Positions 55,144 to 64,000 of a stretch of 64,000 bases of DNA are shown here, in pieces. Source of the DNA: Nocardioides ungokensis (lineage in GTDB: Bacteria > Actinomycetota > Actinomycetes > Propionibacteriales > Nocardioidaceae); contig NZ_CP059164.1 of assembly GCF_013466985.1 (NCBI RefSeq), forward strand, positions 558,001-622,000. The letters are read 5' to 3'. The notes below the pieces were generated by a model. It was not told where the DNA came from and did not search any database. It saw nothing but the letters and a program-made list of their open reading frames with translations. Position numbers and translations under genes: made by a program. Positions within the stretch are counted from its first letter, which is position 1, and the number at the start of each line of letters is the position of its first letter.

Positions 55144-55277
55144 GGCTCGCGATGCACGCACGCTGCCTGCGTTTTCGTCGGTCGACGACCGCTCCGCTGC
55201 GCTCCGCTGAAGGTCGCCTTCCCTCCTCCGCCTTGGCATCGCACGCGCCTCGCGACCCTCAGAGAGGTAACTGAGAC
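55144..55277. repeat. Palindromic insert between nuoA and nuoB
   Basis: The 134-bp gap contains GCGATGC near its start and GCATCGC near its end as inverted arms, and an inner GACCGCTCCGCTGCGCTCCG to GAAGGTC palindrome. It has no coding frame of its own. The type resembles REP-like elements. AGAGAGGTAA near 55262-55271 serves nuoB as ribosome-binding site. Confidence 0.45.
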
Positions 55278-55828
<551 letters not shown>

Positions 55829-55832
<4 letters not shown>

Positions 55833-56557
55833 GCGACGAGAAGAAGGTCGAGCAGCCCGCGCCCGAGCAGTCGCCGGACAACGTCCCGGCACCTGCGGGC
55901 GAGGTCCACCCCGTCGGCAGCCGCCAGGGCATGTTCGGGGTGCGGGGGAGTGGCGACACCAGCGGCTACGGCGGCCTGGTCAGCCCGATCGTCTACCCCG
56001 CGGCCGCGCAGCGGCCCTTCGGCGGGTGGTACGACGAGGTGGCCGACGCCCTCGAGGACCGGCTGCGCACCGACGGGCTCGACCACGCCGTCGAGACGGT
56101 CGTGATCCACCGCGGCGAGATCACCTTCCACGTCCGCCGCGAGGACCTGGTCGTGGTCGCGCAGATGCTGCGGGACGACCCGCGCCTGCGCTTCGAGCTC
56201 TGCTCGGGTGTGAGCGGGGTGAACTACCCCGACGACACCGGGCGCGAGCTGCACGCGGTCTACCACCTGCTCTCGATGACCCACAACCGCCGGATCCGGC
56301 TCGAGGTCTCCGCGCCCGACGCCGACCCGCACATCCCCTCGATCGTGGGCGTCTACCCCACCAACGACTGGCACGAGCGCGAGACGTTCGACATGTTCGG
56401 GATCGTCTTCGACGGCCACCCGGCCCTGACCCGGATCCTGATGCCCGACGACTGGCCGGGCCACCCACAGCGCAAGGACTACCCGCTCGGGGGCATCCCC
56501 GTCGAGTACAAGGGCGGCACGATCCCGCCGCCCGACCAGCGGAGGTCGTACAACTGA
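55829..56557 (+). CDS. nuoC: NADH-quinone oxidoreductase subunit C
   Basis: 242 residues. The 30-kDa subunit domain (about 70-235) shows [42 protein letters not shown] and [23 protein letters not shown]. The first ~65 residues are a disordered Pro/Gly-rich extension. The GTG at 55829 overlaps nuoB; the stop shares one base with the nuoD start. Confidence 0.95.
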
Positions 56558-57903
56558 TGAGCACCACCGAAGATCTCTACGCAGGCAGCAGCGAGACCAC
56601 CGAGGGCCGGGTCTTCACGGTCACCGGCCAGGACTGGAGCTCGATCACCGAGGGCCTGGCCGACGCCGGTGACGCCGACGAGCGCGTCGTCGTCAACATG
56701 GGTCCGCAGCACCCGTCGACCCACGGCGTGCTCCGCCTGATCCTCGAGCTCGAGGGCGAGACGGTGACCGAGGCCCGCTGCGGCATCGGCTACCTCCACA
56801 CCGGCATCGAGAAGAACATGGAGTTCCGCTCCTGGACGCAGGGCGTCACGTTCTGCACCCGGATGGACTACCTCAGCCCCTTCTACAACGAGATGACCTA
56901 CGTGCTCGGGGTCGAGCGGCTGCTCGACATCGAGGACCAGATCCCGGAGAAGGCCGAGGTCATGCGGGTGCTCCTGATGGAGCTCAACCGCATCTCCTCC
57001 CACCTGGTCTGCATCGCCACCGGCGGCATGGAGATCGGCGCCCTGACCGTGATGACGATCGGCTTCCGCGAGCGCGAGCTGGTGCTCGACCTCTTCGAGC
57101 TGATCACCGGTCTGCGCATGAACCACGCGTTCATCCGCCCCGGCGGCGTCGCCCAGGACCTGCCCCCGGGCGCCCTCGACGAGATCCGCGACTTCATCGC
57201 CCTGATGAAGAAGCGCCTCCCCGAGTACGCCGCGCTCTGCAACGCCAACCCCATCTTCAAGGCACGTCTCGAGAACGTCGGCCACCTCGACCTCTCGGGC
57301 TGCCTGGCCCTCGGCATGACCGGTCCGGTCCTGCGCAGCACCGGCTACCCGTGGGACCTGCGCAAGACGCAGCCCTACTCGGGCTACGAGGACTACGACT
57401 TCGAGGTCCAGACCTGGGACACCTGCGACTCCTACGGCCGCTTCCGGATCCGGCTCGGCGAGATGTGGGAGTCGCTGAAGATCGTGGAGCAGGCCGCGGA
57501 CCGGCTCGCCAAGCTCGAGGGCGCGCCGGTCATGGTCGCCGACAAGAAGATCGCCTGGCCCAGCCAGCTCGCGATCGGCAGCGACGGCATGGGCAACAGC
57601 CTCGACCACATCCGCCACATCATGGGCGAGTCGATGGAGGGGCTGATCCACCACTTCAAGCTGGTCACCGAGGGCTTCCGCGTCCCGCCCGGCCAGGCCT
57701 ACGTGCCGATCGAGTCGCCGCGTGGCGAGCTGGGCGCGCACGTGGTCTCCGACGGCGGCACCCGACCCTTCCGGGCGCACTTCCGCGACCCGTCGTTCAC
57801 CAACCTGCAGGCCACGAGCGTGATGAGCGAGGGCGGCATGGTCGCCGACGTCATCGTCGCGATCGCCTCCATCGACCCCGTGATGGGAGGAGTCGACCGA
57901 TGA
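56557..57903 (+). CDS. nuoD: NADH-quinone oxidoreductase subunit D
   Basis: 448 residues, forms the quinone pocket with Nuo[67 protein letters not shown] and [16 protein letters not shown] are all conserved. The ATG shares one base with the nuoC stop (TGATG). Intact. Confidence 0.96.
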   Translation: MSTTEDLYAGSSETTEGRVFTVTGQDWSSITEGLADAGDADERVVVNMGPQHPSTHGVLRLILELEGETVTEARCGIGYLHTGIEKNMEFRSWTQGVTFCTRMDYLSPFYNEMTYVLGVERLLDIEDQIPEKAEVMRVLLMELNRISSHLVCIATGGMEIGALTVMTIGFRERELVLDLFELITGLRMNHAFIRPGGVAQDLPPGALDEIRDFIALMKKRLPEYAALCNANPIFKARLENVGHLDLSGCLALGMTGPVLRSTGYPWDLRKTQPYSGYEDYDFEVQTWDTCDSYGRFRIRLGEMWESLKIVEQAADRLAKLEGAPVMVADKKIAWPSQLAIGSDGMGNSLDHIRHIMGESMEGLIHHFKLVTEGFRVPPGQAYVPIESPRGELGAHVVSDGGTRPFRAHFRDPSFTNLQATSVMSEGGMVADVIVAIASIDPVMGGVDR

Positions 57904-58721
57904 CCCAGACCCAGGGGCTCACCGAGACGACGTACGACGAGCTGCGGCAGATCGCGGCGCGCTACCCCGAGGCCCGCTCCGGCCTGCTGCCGATGCTGCA
58001 CCTGGTGCAGTCCGCCGAGGGCCGGATCACGCCCGAGGGCATCGAGGCCTGCGCCGAGATCCTGCAGATCTCCGCGGCCGAGGTCAGCGGCGTGGCGACG
58101 TTCTACACGATGTACAAGCGCAAGCCGGTCGGCGACTACCACGTCGGGGTCTGCACCAACACGCTGTGCGCGGTGATGGGCGGCGACGCGATCTTCGAGC
58201 GGCTCAAGGACCACCTCGAGGTCGGCAACGACGAGACCACGCCCGACGGCAAGGTCACCCTCGAGCACATCGAGTGCAACGCCGCCTGCGACTACGCGCC
58301 CGTGATGACCGTCAACTGGGAGTTCATGGACAACATGACGCCCCAGTCGGCCACGGACCTGGTGGACGACCTGCGATCGGGCGCCGAGGTCACCTCGACC
58401 CGCGGCGCACGCCTGTGCACCTGGCGCGAGGCCGAGCGCGTGCTCGCCGGCTTCCCCGACGACCGCGCGGACGAGGGCCCGTCGGCCGGTGCCGCCTCGC
58501 TGGTCGGGCTCGGCATCGCCCGGGAGCGGGGCTGGACCGCCCCCGAGGTCGAGGGTCGGCCCGCCGTCACGGCCGGGCACGGCGGCTCGCGGACCGGAGC
58601 CGCGGAGTCGGCCGACACCGCGCGCGCCGAGACCGAGACGAAGGTCGACGAGTCGCCCGCCGGCACCAAGCACGTCGACGCTCCTTCCGAACAACGCGGT
58701 GCCAAGGGAGACGCCCAGTGA
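57900..58721 (+). CDS. nuoE: NADH-quinone oxidoreductase subunit E
   Basis: 273 residues. The 2Fe-2S cluster cysteines are in [12 protein letters not shown] and [11 protein letters not shown]. Longer than the usual ~170 residues: from about 180 on there is a charged, disordered C-terminal tail ending [10 protein letters not shown], common in actinomycetes. Overlaps nuoD and nuoF by 4 bp each. Confidence 0.95.
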   Translation: MTQTQGLTETTYDELRQIAARYPEARSGLLPMLHLVQSAEGRITPEGIEACAEILQISAAEVSGVATFYTMYKRKPVGDYHVGVCTNTLCAVMGGDAIFERLKDHLEVGNDETTPDGKVTLEHIECNAACDYAPVMTVNWEFMDNMTPQSATDLVDDLRSGAEVTSTRGARLCTWREAERVLAGFPDDRADEGPSAGAASLVGLGIARERGWTAPEVEGRPAVTAGHGGSRTGAAESADTARAETETKVDESPAGTKHVDAPSEQRGAKGDAQ

Positions 58722-60028
58722 CCGACACACTGACCCCGGTCCTCACCGACAACTGGGGCGAGGACCGCAGCTGGACGCTGGAGGCCTACGAGGCGCGCGG
58801 CGGCTACCGGGCCCTCGACAAGGCGCTGGGCATGGACCCCGCAGCCGTGATCGAGGAGGTCAAGGAGTCGGGCCTGCGCGGTCGCGGCGGCGCCGGCTTC
58901 CCCACCGGCATGAAGTGGGGCTTCATCCCGCAGGACAACCCCCGCCCGAAGTACCTCGTGGTCAACGCCGACGAGTCCGAGCCGGGCACCTGCAAGGACG
59001 TCCCGCTCATGATGGCCAGTCCCCACACGCTGCTCGAGGGCGTCATCATCAGCTCCTACGCGATCCGCGCCAACCGGGCGTTCATCTACGTCCGCGGCGA
59101 GGTGCTCCACGTCGTACGCCGCCTTCAGCGCGCCGTGCAGGAGGCCTACCTCGCCGGACACCTCGGCAAGGACATCCACGGCTCGGGCTTCGACCTCGAG
59201 GTGGTCGTCCACGCCGGAGCCGGCGCCTACATCTGCGGCGAGGAGACCGCGCTCCTCGACTCGCTCGAGGGCCGCCGCGGCCAACCACGCCTGCGTCCGC
59301 CGTTCCCGGCCGTCGCGGGGCTCTACGCCAGCCCGACGGTCATCAACAACGTCGAGTCCATCGCGTCGGTGCCCAGCATCATCGCCAACGGGCACGGCTG
59401 GTTCGCCTCGATGGGCACGGAGAAGTCCAAGGGGTTCGGCATCTTCTCGCTGTCCGGCCACGTCACCCGGCCCGGCCAGTACGAAGCCCCGCTCGGCATC
59501 ACCCTGCGTCAGCTCATCGACCTCGCCGGCGGCATGCGCGAGGGCCACGAGCTGAAGTTCTGGACGCCCGGCGGCTCCAGCACGCCGATGCTGACCGCCG
59601 AGCACCTCGACGTGCCGCTCGACTTCGAGGGTGTCGGCGCGGCCGGGTCGATGCTCGGCACACGTGCCCTGCAGCTCTTCGACGACACCACCTGCGTGGT
59701 GCGGGCGGTGCTGCGCTGGACGGAGTTCTACAAGCACGAGTCCTGCGGCAAGTGCACGCCCTGCCGCGAGGGCACCTGGTGGCTGGTGCAGACGCTGGCG
59801 GCGCTGGAGAAGGGGCAGGGCTCCGAGTCCGACCTCGAGCTCCTGCTCGACCAGTGCGACAACATCCTCGGCCGCTCGTTCTGCGCGCTCGCCGACGGTG
59901 CGGTCAGCCCGATCACCAGCTCGATCAAGTTCTTCCGGGACGAGTACATCGCCCACCTCACCCACGGCGGGTGCCCCTTCGACCCCGCCGCCTCGACCGT
60001 CTTCGCGACCGCGGGAGCGACTGCATGA
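58718..60028 (+). CDS. nuoF: NADH-quinone oxidoreductase subunit F
   Basis: 436 residues, binds NADH, FMN and a 4Fe-4S cluster. [16 protein letters not shown] (FMN/NADH loop), [33 protein letters not shown], and the cluster motif [15 protein letters not shown]. The GTG at 58718 overlaps nuoE; the stop overlaps nuoG (ATGA). Intact. Confidence 0.96.
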   Translation: MTDTLTPVLTDNWGEDRSWTLEAYEARGGYRALDKALGMDPAAVIEEVKESGLRGRGGAGFPTGMKWGFIPQDNPRPKYLVVNADESEPGTCKDVPLMMASPHTLLEGVIISSYAIRANRAFIYVRGEVLHVVRRLQRAVQEAYLAGHLGKDIHGSGFDLEVVVHAGAGAYICGEETALLDSLEGRRGQPRLRPPFPAVAGLYASPTVINNVESIASVPSIIANGHGWFASMGTEKSKGFGIFSLSGHVTRPGQYEAPLGITLRQLIDLAGGMREGHELKFWTPGGSSTPMLTAEHLDVPLDFEGVGAAGSMLGTRALQLFDDTTCVVRAVLRWTEFYKHESCGKCTPCREGTWWLVQTLAALEKGQGSESDLELLLDQCDNILGRSFCALADGAVSPITSSIKFFRDEYIAHLTHGGCPFDPAASTVFATAGATA

Positions 60029-62465
60029 CGACCACGCCGGAGAAGACCGGGGCGAGCACCCCGGTCGCCGAGGACCTCGTCACCCTCACCATCGACGGGG
60101 TCCAGGTCAGCGTCCCCAAGGACACTCTGGTGATCCGTGCCGCCGAGCAGGTCGGCGTCCAGATCCCGCGGTTCTGCGACCACCCGCTGCTCGCCCCGGT
60201 GGGGGCCTGCCGGCAGTGCCTGGTCGACGTGCCCGACGCCGGCAACGGCCGCGGCTTCCCCAAGCCGCAGGCCTCGTGCACGATCACGGTCGCCGAGGGC
60301 ATGGTCGTCAACACGCAGGCCACCAGCCCGGTCGCCGACAAGGCGCAGCAGGGGATCATGGAGTTCCTGCTGATCAACCACCCGCTCGACTGCCCCGTCT
60401 GCGACAAGGGCGGCGAGTGCCCCCTGCAGAACCAGGCCATGTCCAACGGCCGCGCCGAGTCGCGCTTCTCCCCGCCGGGGGCGGCGTCAAGCGGACCTAC
60501 CCCAAGCCGATCAACATCTCCGCCCAGGTGCTGCTCGACCGGGAGCGCTGCGTGCTGTGCGCCCGATGCACCCGCTTCTCCGAGCAGATCGCCGGCGACC
60601 CCTTCATCGCCCTGATCGAGCGCGGTGCCCTGCAGCAGGTGGGCATCTACGAGAAGGAGCCCTTCGAGTCCTACTTCTCGGGCAACACCATCCAGATCTG
60701 CCCGGTCGGCGCGCTCACCAGCGCCGAGTACCGCTTCCGGTCGCGCCCCTTCGACCTCGTCTCCACGCCCTCGGTGGCCGAGCACGACTCCTGCGGCTCG
60801 GCGATCCGGGTCGACCACCGGCGCGGCAAGGTGATGCGCCGCCTCTCCGGCAACGACCCCGAGGTCAACGAGGAGTGGATCACCGACAAGGACCGGTTCG
60901 CGTTCACCTACGCGACCATGCCCGACCGGTTGACCTACCCCCAGGTCCGTGACGAGGACGGCTCGCTGCGCCCAGCGTCGTGGCCGGAGGCCTTCGCCGT
61001 CGCCGCCCGTGGCCTGCACGCCGCAGGTGCCTCCGCCGTGCTGACGGGTGGCCGCGTCACGGCGGAGGACGCCTACGCCTACAGCAAGTTCGCCCGGGTG
61101 GCGCTCGGCACCAACGACATCGACTTCCGTGCCCGGCCGCTGTCGGCGGAGGAGGCGGACTTCCTCGCCTCAGAGGTCGTCCTCGACGCCACGGTGACCT
61201 ACGCCGACCTCGAGTCCGCGACGACCGTCGTGCTGGCCGGGCTCGACCCCGAGGACGAGGCCGGCGCGATCTTCCTGCGGCTGCGCAAGGCGGCCCAGCA
61301 CCACCGGACCAGGGTCGTCTCGATCGCGCCGTACGCCTCGCGCGGCCTGCGCAAGATGAACGGCCAGCTCGTGGCCACCGCCCCCGGCGACGAGGCGGCG
61401 GCGCTCGAGCAGCTCGTCTCGCACGCCGACTTCGGCCTCGACGCGACCGGGGTGATCCTGGTGGGCGAGCGCCTGGCCACCTCACCTGGAGCCCTCACGG
61501 CGGCGGCGCGGCTGGCCCGCACCACCGGTGCCCGGCTCGCCTGGGTCCCGCGTCGCGCCGGCGACCGCGGCGCGGTCGAGGTCGGCTGCCTGCCCAACCT
61601 GCTGCCCGGTGGCCGCCCCGTCGCAGACGCGGCCGCCCGCGTGGACGTCGCGACCGACTGGGGCGTGGCGGGACTTCCCGAGACCGCCGGGCGTGACGCC
61701 GACGGGATCGTCGCGGCGCTGCTCGCCGGCGAGCTCGGTGGCCTGGTCATCGGGGCGTCGACCCCGATGACACCGCCGACCCGGCCGCCACCCGCGCCGC
61801 GATCGCGGCTGCCTCGTTCGTGGTGGCGCTCGAGCTGCGCGAGACCGACGTGACCCGAGCCGCGGATGTCGTCTTCCCGGTGGCACCGGTGACCGACAAG
61901 TCCGGGATGTTCGTGACCTGGGAGGGGCGGCCCCGCCCGTTCCCCGCGGTCTTCGACGACCCGCGCTCGCTGCCCGACCTGCGCGTCCTCTCCGGCATCG
62001 CCGAGGAGCTGGCGCTGCTGGGCCAGGGGAGCCCGCTCGGGTTCCGCACCGTCGCCCAGGCACGGGCGGAGATGGAGGACCTCGGTCCCTGGGACGGTGA
62101 GCGTGCCCCGACGGTCGAGGCGTCCGCCACCACCCACGCCGACTCCGACGGCGGCCTGCGCCTCGCGACGTGGAAGCAGATGATCGACCACGGCTCGATG
62201 CAGGACGGCGACCCGGCGATGCGGGCCACCGCCCGTCGGCCGGTCGCCCGCGTCAGCCCCCGCACGTACGCCACCCTGCACGAGTCGGTCCGCGGACGGC
62301 GGCGTCCTGGTCGGTGACCGCGGCGAGATGTCCGTGCCGGTCGTCGCCACCGAAGGCATGGTCGACGGGGTCGTGTGGGTGCCTGCCAACTCCGTGGGCG
62401 CGGGAGTCCTGGCCGACCTGGCCTCGCCCGGGAGCACGGTCACGTTGAAGGGAGCGGCGCAGTGA
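60025..62465 (+). CDS. nuoG: NADH-quinone oxidoreductase subunit G, frameshifted
   Basis: About 815 residues when joined; the chain of FeS clusters in the N-module. [21 protein letters not shown] (2Fe-2S), [17 protein letters not shown] and [14 protein letters not shown], then a molybdopterin-oxidoreductase-like body. Breaks lie near 60475 (one G short before [10 protein letters not shown]), 61757 (one G short before [10 protein letters not shown]) and 62298 (net two bases short before [12 protein letters not shown]). The sequence on each side is well conserved. The stop shares one base with the nuoH start. Confidence 0.9.
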
Positions 62466-63803
62466 TGCACTGGCCTCGATCGCGGGGAGCGGCACGGTGA
62501 TGTCGACGAGCGACATTCCCAATGTCTCCGTCGGCGACTTCGGTGACGACCGTGGTGGATCACCGGGATCAAGGTCGTGGCGATCTTCCTGGTCCTCGTC
62601 CTGCTGACCCTGTTCAACATCTGGTGGGAGCGCCGGGTCGTGGCCCGCATGCAGCACCGGATCGGTCCCAACGTGAACGGACCCTTCGGACTCCTCCAGT
62701 CGCTCGCCGACGGCGTGAAGCTGGCGCTGAAGGAGGACATCATCCGAAGGCGGCCGACAAGGTGGTCTTCCTGCTCGCCCCCGTCCTGGCCGTGATCCGG
62801 CGTTCGTGACGTTCAGCGTCATCCCGTTCGGCCCGCAAGTGGACATGTTCGGTGTCACGACCCCGCTGCAGCTCACCGACATGCCGTCGCGGTGCTGTTC
62901 GTGATGGCGATCGCCTCGATCGGGATCTACGCATCGTGCTCGGCGGCTGGTCCAGCGGCTCGACGTACTCCCTGCTCGGCGGCCTGCGCTTCGAGCGCGC
63001 AGATGATCTCCCCTACGAGGTCGCGATGGGCCGGCGCTGGTCGCGGTGTTCCTCTACGCCGGCTCGATGTCGACCTCGGAGATCGTCGCCGCGCAGGACA
63101 AGTTCTGGTACGGCCTGATCCTGGTGCCGTCCTTCGTGATCTACACGATCTCGATGGTGGGCGAGACGAACCGCGCGCCGTTCGACCTCCCCGAGGCCGA
63201 GGGCGAGCTGGTCGGTGGTTTCCACACCGAGTACTCCTCGCTGAAGTTCGCGCTGTTCTTCCTCGCCGAGTACATCAACATGGCGACCGTCTCCGCGCTG
63301 GCGACGACGCTGTTCCTCGGCGGCTGGCACGCGCCGTGGGGCATCGCGGCTATCAACGACGGGATGTTCAACGAGGGCTACTGGCCGCTGCTGTGGTTCT
63401 TCGGCAAGGTCCTGTTCTTCATCTTCATCTTCATCTGGCTGCGCGGCTCGCTGCCGCGGCTGCGCTACGACCAGTTCATGGCGTTCGGCTGGAAGCGGCT
63501 GATCCCGATCTCGCTGGTCTGGATCGTCGCCGTCGCGACGATCCGGTCGATCTCCCTCGACGGCGGCATCGACCGGAACTACCTCCTGATCGGGATCGGC
63601 GTCCTCGCGGTGCTGTTCCTCGCGCTGTTCTTCATCGGCGGCGAGGAGCAGGAGGAGGAGCAGGCCCAGCCCGAGGCTGTCGACGCCCACGCGGGCGGGT
63701 TCCCCGTGCCGCCGATGCCGGCCGGCGGACCGGTGCGCGGAGCCGCCCGATCGTTGTCCTTCCGACGACCTCCACCGTCGGCGTATCCGGTGAGGAGATC
63801 TGA
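62465..63803 (+). CDS. nuoH: NADH-quinone oxidoreductase subunit H, heavily frameshifted
   Basis: Eight-helix subunit at the quinone entrance. In order over changing frames: [117 protein letters not shown] and, intact from about 63045, [20 protein letters not shown] to [13 protein letters not shown]. At least eight indels lie between 62470 and 63040 and another near 63745; most restore with one C (CC to CCC). The C-terminus ends SGEEI with TGA overlapping the nuoI ATG. Confidence 0.85.
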
Positions 63804-64000
63804 TGGCCCAGCAGGAGCCACGTGGCATGAGGGAGCAGCTCTGGGACCCGATCGCCGGGTTCGGGGTGACCTTCCGGACGATGTTCAAGAAGGTCGTCAC
63901 CGAGCAGTACCCCTTCGAGAAGCTGCCCACGGCGCCGAGGTTCCACGGCCGGCACCAGCTCAACCGCTGGCCGGACGGCCTGGAGAAGTGCATCGGCTGC
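63803..64000 (+). CDS. nuoI: NADH-quinone oxidoreductase subunit I, N-terminal part
   Basis: The first 66 codons of the ferredoxin-like 2x[4Fe-4S] subunit; cut by the window end. It reads [18 protein letters not shown], then [22 protein letters not shown], the first two Cys of cluster N6a. GAGGAG lies 5 nt before the ATG at 63803, which shares one base with the nuoH stop. Confidence 0.93.
   Translation, partial: MAQQEPRGMREQLWDPIAGFGVTFRTMFKKVVTEQYPFEKLPTAPRFHGRHQLNRWPDGLEKCIGC

Overview
The window is about 72% GC and looks like a chromosomal segment of a Gram-positive actinomycete, most likely Nocardioidaceae (Nocardioides-like). The evidence is a rex-hemACD operon, a BldN-type sigma factor next to an RsbN-like (DUF5667) gene, a tiny bS22 ribosomal-protein gene, a DisA/RadA pair, the o-succinylbenzoate menaquinone pathway, system II cytochrome c maturation and a 14-subunit-type nuo operon. 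The genus call is inference from protein similarity that I recognise; no search was run. I saw no insertion sequence, prophage, CRISPR array or tRNA/rRNA gene. The content is core or core-adjacent.

Layout. 0-9.2 kb: DNA repair and nucleotide signalling (mutY fragment, disA, radA), a LacI-type regulator with its own operator, a methyltransferase, a broken VOC protein, a Cys-rich protein, a Ppx/GppA phosphatase and a TIM-barrel isomerase. 9.2-15 kb: TetR regulator, ABC exporter, proline metabolism (proline dehydrogenase, proC), haloalkane dehalogenase and another hydrolase. 15-25.3 kb: trpS preceded by a Trp-Trp leader peptide and attenuator, divergent acuC, excisionase-like HTH gene, bS22, SDR, acyltransferase, the sigma/anti-sigma pair, HAD phosphatase, acyl-CoA ligase and glutaredoxin. 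25.3-34.1 kb: Rex operator, rex, then C5 tetrapyrrole genes hemA, hemC, cobA-hemD, hemB and, after a lytic transglycosylase, hemL. 34.1-38.9 kb: phosphatase, tlpA/resA, ccdA, resB, ccsB. 39-54.5 kb: menaquinone genes (menA, menE, menC, menD, menF, menG) interspersed with transporters, an AraC regulator, a Na+/H+ antiporter fused to a UBP zinc finger, and an L,D-transpeptidase. 54.5-64 kb: a 32-bp tandem repeat array, a probable Rex site and nuoA-nuoI (cut by the window end).

The parts fit a respiratory theme. Rex senses NADH/NAD+; haem, menaquinone, cytochrome c maturation and Complex I are all encoded here, and Rex-like sites sit in front of both rex-hemACD and nuoA.

Two window-wide properties matter to any user. 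First, many genes carry apparent frameshifts, mostly one-base losses in G or C runs, strongly clustered at 39.9-44.6 kb and 60.4-63.8 kb. These hit genes expected to be needed (menE, menC, menD, nuoG, nuoH), so they read as assembly or sequencing indels rather than true pseudogenes. Second, about 25 transcription-unit starts have a TANNNT-like -10 hexamer ending 6-7 nt before the ATG/GTG, which suggests widespread leaderless transcription and was used here to choose starts.
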